Source of the DNA: an uncultured Dorea sp.
Lineage (GTDB): Bacteria > Bacillota_A > Clostridia > Lachnospirales > Lachnospiraceae
DNA: 64,000 nucleotides
Direction of reading: 5' to 3'
NCBI GenBank assembly: GCA_910578865.1
Contig: CAJTRM010000015.1
Span: 13,059 to 77,058 of the forward strand
Shown here: in pieces, positions 32,879 to 41,732 of the stretch
Position numbering within the stretch: the stretch's first letter is position 1
Layout: every line of letters starts with the position of its first letter
The notes under the pieces: model-generated
What the model was told of the DNA's origin: nothing
Databases searched by the model: none
The model's input: the letters and a program-made list of their open reading frames with translations, nothing else
Position numbers and translations under genes: made by a program

Positions 32879-35119
32879 ATGCAGGATTCACAGATCATTC
32901 GGACCGAGTATTCGGAAGTGATGAAAAAATCATATATTGATTATGCCATGAGCGTAATTATCGCCAGAGCCCTGCCGGATGTGCGCGACGGGCTGAAGCC
33001 TGTGCAGAGGAGGACCCTCTACGATATGCATGAGCTTGGGATCCGCTATGACAGGCCGTACCGCAAATGTGCCCGTATCGTGGGGGATACGATGGGTAAA
33101 TACCATCCTCACGGGGACAGTTCTATCTATGAGGCGCTGGTGGTGATGGCTCAGGAATTTAAAAAGGGGATGACTCTGGTGGACGGCCACGGGAATTTTG
33201 GCTCCATCGAAGGGGACGGGGCAGCGGCTATGCGTTACACGGAGGCCAGGCTTGCCCGGGTGACCCAGGAGGCATACCTGTCAGACCTTGACAAAGATGT
33301 CATTAATTTTGTGCCGAATTTTGACGAGACGGAAAAAGAGCCGGAGGTACTGCCGGTGCGACTCCCCAATCTTCTCGTAAATGGTGCGGAAGGTATCGCC
33401 GTAGGTATGGCAACCAGCATTCCCACTCACAACCTGGGGGAAGTGGTCGATGCGGTCAAGGCCTATATGAAGAACGATGAGATCAGTACGAGAGGGCTGA
33501 TGCGCTATATCAAAGGGCCGGATTTCCCTACCGGCGGCATTGTTGTGAATAAGGATGACCTGGTAAATATTTATGAGACCGGTACCGGCAAGATCAAGAT
33601 CCGCGGGAAGGTGGAAGTGGAAGAGATGAAGGGCGGGAAGAAACGCCTGGTCATCTCCGAGATTCCGTATACCATGATCGGTGCGGGAATCGGTAAGTTC
33701 TTAAATGATGTGTGCGCGCTGGTGGAGAGTAAGAAAACCAGTGATATCGTTGATATTTCCAACCAGTCGTCCAAGGAAGGGATCCGCATTGTCATCGAGC
33801 TGAAGAAGGGTACGGATGTGGAAAACCTGACCAATATGCTTTACAAAAAGACCCGTCTTGAGGATACTTTCGGCGTCAATATGCTGGCAGTTGCGGACGG
33901 AAGGCCGGAGACGATGGGGCTTAAGAGAATCATTGAGTATCATGTGGATTTTCAGTTTGAACTTGCAACGAGAAAGTATAAAAACCTTTTGGCAAAAGAG
34001 AAGGATAAAAAGGAGATTCAGGAAGGTCTTATTAAGGCCTGCGACGTCATTGACCTGATCATTGAGATCCTGCGGGGGAGCCAGTCGGTGAAGGATGCCA
34101 GGGAATGTCTGACGAAAGGGATTACGGAAAACATTAAATTTAAATCCGGCATCTCCAAAAAGATGGCCGCCATGCTGCGCTTTACGGAGCGGCAGGCCAA
34201 TGCCATCCTGGAAATGCGTCTGTACAAGCTGATCGGCTTGGAGATTGAAGCTCTGATGAAGGAGCATGAGGCAACTCTTGCCAATATTGCAAAATACGAA
34301 GACATTCTCAGCAACTACGACTCTATGGCAGATGTGATCATTCAGGAGCTGGATCATTTTAAGAAAGAGTTTGCAAGGGCGCGTCGGACGGCTGTGGAGA
34401 ACGCGGAAGAAGCCGTTTATGAAGAAAAGAAGATAGAGGAACAGGAAGTGGTGTTCCTGATGGACCGGTTCGGCTATGCCAAGACCGTGGATCTGCCTAC
34501 CTATGAAAGAAATAAAGAGGCAGCGGATACAGAGAATAAATACATTTTAAGCTGCCTGAATACCGGCAGGCTGTGCGTATTTACCAATGACGGGAAGATG
34601 CATCAGATCAAGGTGCCGGATCTTCCTTTTGGGAAGTTCCGCGATAAGGGGCTTCCCATTGACAATATAAGCAATTATGACAGCTCCAAAGAGGAAATCG
34701 TCTATATCTGCGACAGTGAACAGATGCGCTGTGCAAGGCTTCTGTTTGCCACCAGGCAGGGAATGGTCAAAAAGGTGGAAGGGCAGGAGTTCCAGGTGGC
34801 AAAGCGCACCATCGCGGCCACGAAGCTTCAGGCTGAGGATCAGGTGGTGAGCGTCCAGGTAATCGCGGACAACCATCAGGTGGCGCTTCAGACCCGAGGC
34901 GGATATTTTCTAAGATTTCCGGCGGAGGAAATTCCTGAGAAGAAAAAGGGAGCGGTAGGCGTCCGCGGGATCAAGCTTAAGAAAAACGACGAGCTTGAGA
35001 ACGTGTATCTGTTTGAGGAGGGGACGGAGCTTAAGGCTGTGAACGGCGAGAAGGAGATCTTGCTGAACCGGCTGAAGGCGGCGAAGCGCGACGGAACAGG
35101 AACTAAAGTAAGAGGTTAA
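32879..35119 (+). CDS. parC: Type IIA topoisomerase subunit A (ParC/GyrA-like)
   Basis: From the ATG at 32879 this is a 746-residue breakage-reunion subunit. It has DYAMSVIIARALPDVRDGLKPVQRR, the quinolone-resistance region HPHGDSSIYEALVVMAQ and the catalytic tyrosine in AAAMRYTEARL. The C-terminal beta-pinwheel is present, but the gyrase-specific box QRRGGKG is not; the nearest sequence is KKKGAVGVRG. This argues for decatenating topoisomerase IV. The gene starts 16 bp after parE with AAGGGAG upstream. Confidence 0.85.
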   Translation: MQDSQIIRTEYSEVMKKSYIDYAMSVIIARALPDVRDGLKPVQRRTLYDMHELGIRYDRPYRKCARIVGDTMGKYHPHGDSSIYEALVVMAQEFKKGMTLVDGHGNFGSIEGDGAAAMRYTEARLARVTQEAYLSDLDKDVINFVPNFDETEKEPEVLPVRLPNLLVNGAEGIAVGMATSIPTHNLGEVVDAVKAYMKNDEISTRGLMRYIKGPDFPTGGIVVNKDDLVNIYETGTGKIKIRGKVEVEEMKGGKKRLVISEIPYTMIGAGIGKFLNDVCALVESKKTSDIVDISNQSSKEGIRIVIELKKGTDVENLTNMLYKKTRLEDTFGVNMLAVADGRPETMGLKRIIEYHVDFQFELATRKYKNLLAKEKDKKEIQEGLIKACDVIDLIIEILRGSQSVKDARECLTKGITENIKFKSGISKKMAAMLRFTERQANAILEMRLYKLIGLEIEALMKEHEATLANIAKYEDILSNYDSMADVIIQELDHFKKEFARARRTAVENAEEAVYEEKKIEEQEVVFLMDRFGYAKTVDLPTYERNKEAADTENKYILSCLNTGRLCVFTNDGKMHQIKVPDLPFGKFRDKGLPIDNISNYDSSKEEIVYICDSEQMRCARLLFATRQGMVKKVEGQEFQVAKRTIAATKLQAEDQVVSVQVIADNHQVALQTRGGYFLRFPAEEIPEKKKGAVGVRGIKLKKNDELENVYLFEEGTELKAVNGEKEILLNRLKAAKRDGTGTKVRG

Positions 35120-35122
35120 CGG

Positions 35123-35797
35123 ATGAAACTTTTGTATGCGGAGGATGAGATCAGTATGTCAGAAGCCGTGGCGGATATTCTGACGTATCATAATTATATT
35201 GTAGATGCCGTGTATGACGGGGCTGAGGCGCTGGATTATGCACAGTCAGAGCAGTATGACGGAATAATCCTGGATATAATGATGCCCGGCCTTAGCGGCC
35301 TTGAGGTCCTTAAAAGACTTCGGAGTGAAGGGTGCAGGACTCCGGTTCTTCTGCTTACGGCGAAAGCAGAGATTGAGGATCAGATCCGGGGACTTGATCT
35401 TGGGGCGGATGACTATCTCCCGAAACCGTTTTCCATGGATCTTCTGCTTGCCCGTGTGCGTGCAATGCTTCGGCGCAGGGAAGAATTTACCCCCGACATT
35501 TTAAAGTGCGGCAATCTTTCCCTGAATCGGCAGAACTATGAATTGTCGGTCGAAGAAAAGTCCGCAGTCCTTACAAAGCTTGAATATCTGCTAATGGAGC
35601 TTTTAATGCTGAATAAAGGGATCTATCTTTCTACAGAGGATCTTCTTGTGAAGGTATGGGGATACGATACTGAGGCGGAGCAGGGGACAGTGTGGGTGTA
35701 TATCTCTTATCTGCGGAAACGGCTCCAGGCATTGGACGCTGATGTTGTGATTTCTGTGAAACGGAATGTGGGGTACACATTGGAGGTAGAAGCATGA
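35123..35797 (+). CDS. OmpR-family response regulator
   Basis: The 224-residue protein has a receiver domain with phospho-acceptor D51 (IILDIMMPG) and a lysine in YLPKPF, and a winged-helix output domain (about 130-224, ending RNVGYTLEVEA). It starts just 3 bp after parC and overlaps the kinase gene by 4 bp. It probably regulates the VTC/DUF4956/CotH cassette that follows (see the direct repeat at 37172-37187). Confidence 0.95.
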   Translation: MKLLYAEDEISMSEAVADILTYHNYIVDAVYDGAEALDYAQSEQYDGIILDIMMPGLSGLEVLKRLRSEGCRTPVLLLTAKAEIEDQIRGLDLGADDYLPKPFSMDLLLARVRAMLRRREEFTPDILKCGNLSLNRQNYELSVEEKSAVLTKLEYLLMELLMLNKGIYLSTEDLLVKVWGYDTEAEQGTVWVYISYLRKRLQALDADVVISVKRNVGYTLEVEA

Positions 35798-37065
35798 TCA
35801 GGGTACTCCGTAAAAAATTCGTTATTACGGCAATGACTGCCATTACGGTGTTGATTTTGTTTATGCTTGGCACTATCAATGCCGCTAATATTGTGATGGT
35901 GCGCAAAGAGATTGACAGGACGCTCCACATGATCTCCGAGAATGAGGAAGCTTCCGGAGATCCGGCGCGTGTGCCGGCAGCAGAGCCTGTGCGCCCGCGG
36001 CTGCCTGTGGATATACCGAAGAACGACTATGATACATGGATGTCCTCTAATTTTTTTGTCGTTCGCTTTGACGGGGGCGGCAATATTGTTTCTAAGGATA
36101 CCAGCCGCACTTCAGCGGTGACAGAGGAGGAGGCTGAGGAGCTTGCCGTGGAGGTATATCACAGCGGAAACCTGGCAGGAAAGAGTGGAAAATTTCATTA
36201 TCTGATGCGGGAGGTCCGCGGGGGAGGCGGAACATCCATTGTCTTCCTGGATAGCTCGGGAGAGCGGTTTTCCTATTTTCGGGTACTGTTTTTGTCTGTT
36301 GCTGCGGGGCTTGCCTGCTGGGGGATTATGCTTGTATTTGTGATGCTGCTGTCCCGCAAAGCCATCCGGCCTGTGGCGGAAAATATCGAAAGACAGCAGC
36401 AATTTGTGACCAATGCAGGGCACGAAATTAAAACCCCCCTTGCCATCATCCGGTCTAACACCGAGGCCATGGAGCTCTATATAGGGGAGAATAAATGGAG
36501 CAGAAATATTAAAGGCCAGGTGGAAAGGCTGAACGGATTGATGAATAACCTTCTCATACTTGCACGTATGGAAGAACTTGGGGGAGAAGCCAGGAAAGAG
36601 ACTTTTCCTCTGGATGGGATCTTTGGGCGGGTGGTCAGAGAGTTTGCCCAGCCTATGGAGGCCAGGCATATACTGGTTCAGACAGAGATACAGCCGGATA
36701 TGTTCATATCTGCGGATCAGGGGCAGATCGAACGGTTGATTGTTCTTCTTCTGGATAATGCGGTAAAGTATACAGATGAAAATGGGAAAATACAGGTGAG
36801 CCTTGCCAGAGAGGCAGGCCTGGTCCAGATGCGGGTTCAAAATAGCTGTGAGCGCCTTCCGGACGTGGCGGCGGATCAGTTGTTTGACCGGTTTTACCGT
36901 GGGGATACTGCCAGGACGCAAAAGAACGGGGGATATGGGATCGGCCTTTCGGTGGCGCGCTCTATTGTGCGGGCCAATGATGGGCGGATTCGTGCAGAAT
37001 ATACAGGGGAAAACAAGATCAGTTTTATTGTACATTTTAAATCAGTACCTCCTGACGGAACATAG
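35794..37065 (+). CDS. Sensor histidine kinase (HisKA/HATPase)
   Basis: The 423-residue kinase has two membrane helices (about 12-34 and 163-187) flanking an extracytoplasmic sensor domain. A dimerisation domain follows with phospho-acceptor H210 in NAGHEIKTPL. The ATPase has N-box LLLDNAVKYTDE and G-box YGIGLSVARSI. Its ATG overlaps the regulator stop (ATGA at 35794-35797). The signal is unknown. Confidence 0.95.
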   Translation: MIRVLRKKFVITAMTAITVLILFMLGTINAANIVMVRKEIDRTLHMISENEEASGDPARVPAAEPVRPRLPVDIPKNDYDTWMSSNFFVVRFDGGGNIVSKDTSRTSAVTEEEAEELAVEVYHSGNLAGKSGKFHYLMREVRGGGGTSIVFLDSSGERFSYFRVLFLSVAAGLACWGIMLVFVMLLSRKAIRPVAENIERQQQFVTNAGHEIKTPLAIIRSNTEAMELYIGENKWSRNIKGQVERLNGLMNNLLILARMEELGGEARKETFPLDGIFGRVVREFAQPMEARHILVQTEIQPDMFISADQGQIERLIVLLLDNAVKYTDENGKIQVSLAREAGLVQMRVQNSCERLPDVAADQLFDRFYRGDTARTQKNGGYGIGLSVARSIVRANDGRIRAEYTGENKISFIVHFKSVPPDGT

Positions 37066-37107
37066 ACAAATCAAAAAATGGAGATCAAGGCAGAAAGAAG
37101 CTGCCGG

Positions 37108-37155
37108 AAAATAGCAGGGTATGTGTCGGAAACGGACGCATATCCTGCTATTTTT
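37108..37155 (+). terminator. Terminator after the two-component system
   Basis: AAAATAGCAGG (37108-37118) pairs with CCTGCTATTTT (37144-37154). An inner TATG.GTC/GAC.CATA pairing extends the stem, and a T-run follows. Confidence 0.8.
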
Positions 37156-37171
37156 GTGTGGCTGCTGTTTT

Positions 37172-37203
37172 CTAAGCTTCAGTTAAGGTTAAAAGAGTAT
37201 ACT
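37172..37203 (+). promoter_or_regulatory. Activator-type promoter before the VTC-domain gene with OmpR-like direct repeat
   Basis: A good -10 TATACT (37198-37203) lacks a recognisable -35. In its place are CTAAG (37172-37176) and TTAAG (37183-37187), an 11-bp direct repeat typical of sites for OmpR-family activators. The regulator encoded just upstream is the natural candidate. Confidence 0.5.
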
Positions 37204-37240
37204 GTGCAGCGGATCAAATATTAAAAAAGGAGGGAAAGCC

Positions 37241-37912
37241 ATGAATGCTCGTCATGAATGGAAGCATGAGATAAGGTTTGCAGATATCCTTGCCCTTCGT
37301 TCTGGACTAAAGGCTGTAATGTCTCCGGATCCCCATGCCGTTAACGGAAGGTATGAAGTGAGGAGCCTGTATTTTGACAGCCCTGCGGACCAGGCGTTTT
37401 TAGACAAGGTAAATGGCGTAGACAGACGGGAAAAATTCCGCATCCGTTATTATAACGGAGATCCTTCGTTTGTTGTGCTGGAGAAGAAGAGCAAAAGAAA
37501 CGGGCTGTGCACGAAGGTGCAGGAACGGATGTTTCTGGGCGAGGCCCGGGCCGCTTCGGACGGCAATCTGGAGAAACTGGCAGGCTGCAGCAGGGAGCTT
37601 ATGCAGGAATTATATTGTAAGATGTGCTGCCAGGGGCTTCGGCCAAAAACCATCGTAGATTACACAAGAGAACCATTCATCTATGAACCCGGAAATGTCA
37701 GGGTTACGCTGGATTATCATATCCGCACCGGAATCCATTGCATTGATTTTCTGGATCCGGACTGTATGATGGTTCCGGTCCGCGATGCACCGATGATCCT
37801 TGAGGTAAAGTGGGATGCGTTTCTGCCGTCGGTGATCCGGGATATTATTCAGATTCCGGGTACACATTCAGCGGCATTTTCTAAATATGCTGCCTGCAGG
37901 ATCTACGGGTGA
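37241..37912 (+). CDS. VTC-domain protein (polyphosphate polymerase-like)
   Basis: The 223-residue protein matches the VTC/CYTH-type tunnel domain. It has a basic N-terminal strand (HEWKHEIRF), RSLYFDSP, FRIRYYNGD, LEKKSKRNG, TIVDYTREPF and the late acidic LEVKWD. The basic and acidic residues of the tunnel are all visible. In yeast this domain makes polyphosphate from ATP. It starts after AGGAGG and is followed by DUF4956 and CotH genes, a recurring bacterial cassette. Confidence 0.85.
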   Translation: MNARHEWKHEIRFADILALRSGLKAVMSPDPHAVNGRYEVRSLYFDSPADQAFLDKVNGVDRREKFRIRYYNGDPSFVVLEKKSKRNGLCTKVQERMFLGEARAASDGNLEKLAGCSRELMQELYCKMCCQGLRPKTIVDYTREPFIYEPGNVRVTLDYHIRTGIHCIDFLDPDCMMVPVRDAPMILEVKWDAFLPSVIRDIIQIPGTHSAAFSKYAACRIYG

Positions 37913-37994
37913 CACACTTTGTTAAAATACAGGGAAAAGATTTGTGGCAGATTAGGACAATATTTCACATGAAGAATAGGAGAGTGACAGGAGT

Positions 37995-38666
37995 ATGAGT
38001 TTTCAGGATATTTTTAAATCAGGTTTTTTAGAGAATATAGCAAGTGTATCAATTTTAGATATGGCAATTTCTATGATACTGGCATTTGGCATCGGTATGT
38101 TTATTTTTCTGGTCTATAAAAAAACATTTACCGGCGTTATGTATTCTTCCAGCTTTGGAGTAACCCTTGTGGCGATGACAATGATCTCCACACTGGTTAT
38201 CCTGGCGGTAACTTCAAATGTAGTGCTTTCTCTCGGTATGGTAGGTGCACTTTCTATCGTTCGTTTCCGGACAGCCGTCAAGGAGCCTCTGGATCTTGTT
38301 TTTTTGTTCTGGGCGATCGGCGCCGGCATTGTGCTGGCGGCAGGAATGATTCCCCTTGCGGTGTTCGGCAGTGTTGCTGTTGGCGTTATCTTACTGATCT
38401 TTACGAATAAAAAGTCTTACAGCAACCCGTATATTGTTGTGCTTCACTGTGAAGGGAACGACAGTGAGGGGGCAGCGGTTGAGTATTTGAAAAGCCAGGT
38501 AAAGCATTGTGTGATCCGGAGCAAAACGGTTCGGAAGGAGATGATTGAGCTTCAGATCGATATTCGGATAAAGGGTGATAATACCGGTTTTGTGAACCAT
38601 CTGTCTGCAATGCAGGGGGTAGGAACTGCTGTACTGGTCAGCTATAACGGGGATTATATGGGATAG
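37995..38666 (+). CDS. DUF4956 membrane protein
   Basis: This 223-residue protein has four membrane helices (about 20-45, 50-75, 90-115 and 118-135). It carries the conserved LGMVGALSIVRFRTAVKEP motif between helices and a soluble C-terminal ferredoxin-like domain (about 145-223). The family has no established function. It nearly always neighbours VTC-domain and CotH genes, so it may form a membrane complex for polyphosphate or cell-surface phosphorylation. Confidence 0.85.
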   Translation: MSFQDIFKSGFLENIASVSILDMAISMILAFGIGMFIFLVYKKTFTGVMYSSSFGVTLVAMTMISTLVILAVTSNVVLSLGMVGALSIVRFRTAVKEPLDLVFLFWAIGAGIVLAAGMIPLAVFGSVAVGVILLIFTNKKSYSNPYIVVLHCEGNDSEGAAVEYLKSQVKHCVIRSKTVRKEMIELQIDIRIKGDNTGFVNHLSAMQGVGTAVLVSYNGDYMG

Positions 38667-38679
38667 TGGAGGAGTAATT

Positions 38680-40323
38680 ATGTCTACAAATAAACACATT
38701 GATAAAATCTGCTGTGCCGCCATCATAACTGCCGTACTTCTGACGTTGGTTTTTATGAATGGCAGGGAGCTGGGACTTTTGGAAGTCTCGGCAGTAAAAG
38801 GGTATGAGAGCCGTCTGTTTGATACAGAGACGGTACATACGATTAATATTGTAATGGATGACTGGGATGGTTTTATAGATACATGCACCAATGAGGAGTA
38901 TGCAGCCTGTTCGGTCGTTATTGATCAGGAGGCATATAAAAATGTAGCTGTCCGAGCCAAAGGCAATACTTCGCTGATGCAGGTGGCAGGATACGGCAAT
39001 GACCGATATAGTTTTAAGATTGAGTTCGACCATTATGACAGCGGCAAAAGTTATTATGGGCTTGATAAATTAAGCCTGAATAACATCATACAGGACAATA
39101 CTTATATGAAGGATTATCTCACCTATCAGATGATGGAAGGGTTCGGAGTGGATGCCCCGCTCTGCAGCTATGTGTACATTACAGTAAATGGCGAAGAATG
39201 GGGATTGTACCTGGCGGTAGAAGGGGTGGAAGAATCATTTCTTGAGAGAAATTACGGCAGTGGATACGGGGAACTTTACAAACCGGACAGCCAGAATCTG
39301 GGCGGAGGCAAGGGAAACATGCTGGGTGATATGAACGATGAGGCGAATGACAGTGATGTCTCGCTCCTGTATTCAGATGACGAATATGACAGTTACCAAA
39401 ATATTTTTGAGAATGCCAAAACAGAAATTGAGGATGAAGATAAAGACCGGCTTATAGCATCTCTCAGGCAGCTGAACCAGCGTGAGAACGTGGAGGAAGT
39501 TGTGGATGTGGAAGAAGTGATCCGATATTTTGTGGTACATAATTTTGTCTGTAATTTTGACAGTTATACTGGTTCTATGATTCATAATTATTATCTGTAT
39601 GAAGAGGAGGGCGTGCTGTCTATGATTCCATGGGATTATAACCTTGCATTCGGAGGATTTCAGGGCGCAAAGGATGCCTCTGACCTTGTGAATTATCCTA
39701 TAGATACACCGGTATCCGGAAAAACAGTGGAATCCCGTCCCATGCTGGCATGGATTTTTGCGGATGAGGAATATACGCAGTTGTATCACCGGTATTTTGC
39801 AGAATTTATAGAGCAGTATTTTGACGGCGGGGTTTTTGGTGAGATTCTTTCCCATGCAGCAGAACTGATTTCTGCTTATGTAGAGAAAGATCCTACGAAA
39901 TTCTGTACCTTTGACGAATATAAGAAGGGCGCGGAGGTGCTGGAGCGCTTTTGCCTGCTCCGTGCAGAGAGTGTCCGCGGGCAGCTTGACGGCACGGCCG
40001 CATCGTCCGCTGACAGTCAGGCGGAGAATACAGGCTCCCGGGTTGATGCTTCTGATCTGAATATTTCAGATATGGGAGTCATGGAAAACATGGGAGGTCA
40101 AAGAGAGGCGTCCGGTGACCAGAAAGAACCGGGGCCGGGCGAAAGGGTTCCGGAAGAGGGCTTCCCGCAAGATCAAATGCCGGAAGTAAGCCCTCCGACG
40201 CAAGAAGTGCCTCTGACTGACGGGGGTGCGGATCAGAAAAAACAATGGTTTCTGCTTGGCAGCAGTGCGGGGGTATTGCTTGCCGGTCTTTTGTTTGCCG
40301 GCCTGTATAGAAAAAGGAGATAA
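38680..40323 (+). CDS. CotH-family kinase, cell-surface anchored
   Basis: The 547-residue protein has an N-terminal membrane anchor (about 10-26), an extracytoplasmic CotH domain (about 45-420) with VRAKGNTSLM, YLAVEGVEESFL and IPWDYNLAFGG, then a Pro/Glu/Gln-rich linker and a C-terminal membrane helix followed by RKRR. CotH of Bacillus is an atypical protein kinase acting on spore coat proteins. Here a two-membrane-anchor form and the VTC/DUF4956 neighbours suggest a vegetative cell-envelope role instead. One acidic residue of the usual WDxD motif is Asn (WDYN). Confidence 0.88.
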   Translation: MSTNKHIDKICCAAIITAVLLTLVFMNGRELGLLEVSAVKGYESRLFDTETVHTINIVMDDWDGFIDTCTNEEYAACSVVIDQEAYKNVAVRAKGNTSLMQVAGYGNDRYSFKIEFDHYDSGKSYYGLDKLSLNNIIQDNTYMKDYLTYQMMEGFGVDAPLCSYVYITVNGEEWGLYLAVEGVEESFLERNYGSGYGELYKPDSQNLGGGKGNMLGDMNDEANDSDVSLLYSDDEYDSYQNIFENAKTEIEDEDKDRLIASLRQLNQRENVEEVVDVEEVIRYFVVHNFVCNFDSYTGSMIHNYYLYEEEGVLSMIPWDYNLAFGGFQGAKDASDLVNYPIDTPVSGKTVESRPMLAWIFADEEYTQLYHRYFAEFIEQYFDGGVFGEILSHAAELISAYVEKDPTKFCTFDEYKKGAEVLERFCLLRAESVRGQLDGTAASSADSQAENTGSRVDASDLNISDMGVMENMGGQREASGDQKEPGPGERVPEEGFPQDQMPEVSPPTQEVPLTDGGADQKKQWFLLGSSAGVLLAGLLFAGLYRKRR

Positions 40324-40345
40324 AGGAGATAAAGGCGTCGTCGAG

Positions 40346-40374
40346 TTGAATGACAGTCCCGAATGTGCTATAAT
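40346..40374 (+). promoter_or_regulatory. Sigma-A promoter of xpaC-telA
   Basis: TTGAAT (40346-40351) and a perfect TATAAT (40369-40374) are 17 bp apart, about 40 bp before the xpaC start. Confidence 0.7.
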
Positions 40375-40415
40375 CAAAGAAATTTTGAAGAAAACGGACA
40401 GATTAGGAGGACAGC

Positions 40416-41717
40416 ATGAACAGACGGGACTGGGAAAGATATGGTGAGGACATCCGCAGAACGGTGCAGGATGCCATTGATACCCGGGATTTCAGAAAAT
40501 TGAATGAGACGATTACCAATACAGTGAATGATGCAGTAAGCGGGATCACCCGGACGATCAAAAACGGTGGATGGTATAACAACCGGGGATCCGGTGCTTT
40601 CGGCCACAGAGAGTACGGGCGGGGATATCAAAGCACCGGCGGATCAGGGGGTGCTTCTTTTGAGTATGGACAGCAGCAATATGCTTATGGAATACCTCCG
40701 GCCTATCCCGGGCAAAATACAGTCGGGCTGTACCGCAGGACAGGCTTCCACACGGCAGGAGGAATCCTGTTGTCTGTGGCGGGGCTTGCGGGGGCCGGAT
40801 GTTTGTTCGCCCTGGCAGGAATGTACCTTTACAGACTGCTGGATCTAGGTACAGTCGGTGTGTTTCAGTGGATTGTCGCCGGTCTGTTTTTTGTGTTTGG
40901 AACCGGCGGGCTCGGCCTGTGCAGATGGGGGACGGTGATCCGCAAGCGTGTCAGGCGGTTTCGCGCTTATATACGGATGATCGGACAGAGAGAATACTGT
41001 AATGTGCGCGAACTCTCGGACGGTATCCACAAAAGTGTAAAATATGTAGTGAAAGACCTGGAATATATGATTTCTAATGGCTGGTTTCTTGAGGGGCATC
41101 TGGACGAGGACAAAAAATGTCTGATGGTCAGCCACCGAATGTACGATCAGTACCTGAACATACAGGAAGACAGGAAGAAGAGCAGGCAGGAGGAATATAA
41201 GCAGCAGGAAAATGCACACAGGGAAGATCCCAAGAAGGAGTCGCAGGAGCGGACGGATGTGTCAGAAGACAGAGGACTCTCTCCGGAGGTGCAGAGGATC
41301 ATTGACGAGGGAGACCGGTATATCCAGAAGATCCACAGATGCAATGACGCCATCCCCGGCAGAGAGATCTCGGCAAAGATTTCCCGTATGGAGACCGTGG
41401 TGGACCGAATTTTTGACCGGGTAGAGCAGAACCCGGAATCCGTGGATGATATCCGCAGGCTGATGGAGTATTACCTTCCGACGACGGTGAAGCTTCTTGA
41501 GGCCTATCAGGAGTTGTCCGCCCAGCCGGTAGACGGTGATAATATCCGTGCGTCCATGAAGGAGATCGAGGATACGCTGGATACGCTGAACGTTGCGTTT
41601 GAAAGGCTGCTGGACAATCTGTTCCAGGATACGGCCTGGGATGTGTCCTCGGATATATCTGTACTGCAGACGATGCTTGCCCAGGAAGGGCTTACGGAAG
41701 ACGGGATGAGAAAGTAA
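40416..41717 (+). CDS. xpaC: XpaC-like protein (5-bromo-4-chloroindolyl phosphate hydrolysis family)
   Basis: The 433-residue protein has a Gly/Tyr/Gln-rich N-terminal region, two membrane helices (about 113-138 and 145-168) and a long helical cytoplasmic part containing YCNVRELSDGIHKSVKYVVKDLEYMI. The XpaC family sits next to TelA in many Firmicutes, as here. Despite the historic name, a hydrolase activity is not established. It likely acts with TelA in envelope stress or toxic-compound tolerance. Confidence 0.85.
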   Translation: MNRRDWERYGEDIRRTVQDAIDTRDFRKLNETITNTVNDAVSGITRTIKNGGWYNNRGSGAFGHREYGRGYQSTGGSGGASFEYGQQQYAYGIPPAYPGQNTVGLYRRTGFHTAGGILLSVAGLAGAGCLFALAGMYLYRLLDLGTVGVFQWIVAGLFFVFGTGGLGLCRWGTVIRKRVRRFRAYIRMIGQREYCNVRELSDGIHKSVKYVVKDLEYMISNGWFLEGHLDEDKKCLMVSHRMYDQYLNIQEDRKKSRQEEYKQQENAHREDPKKESQERTDVSEDRGLSPEVQRIIDEGDRYIQKIHRCNDAIPGREISAKISRMETVVDRIFDRVEQNPESVDDIRRLMEYYLPTTVKLLEAYQELSAQPVDGDNIRASMKEIEDTLDTLNVAFERLLDNLFQDTAWDVSSDISVLQTMLAQEGLTEDGMRK

Positions 41718-41732
41718 AACAACGGAGGGATT

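Noticed and set aside
30940..35119. Main DNA gyrase gyrB-gyrA pair
   Set aside because: The A subunit has no recognisable GyrA box and there is no dnaA/recF context; topoisomerase IV is more likely, though not proven.
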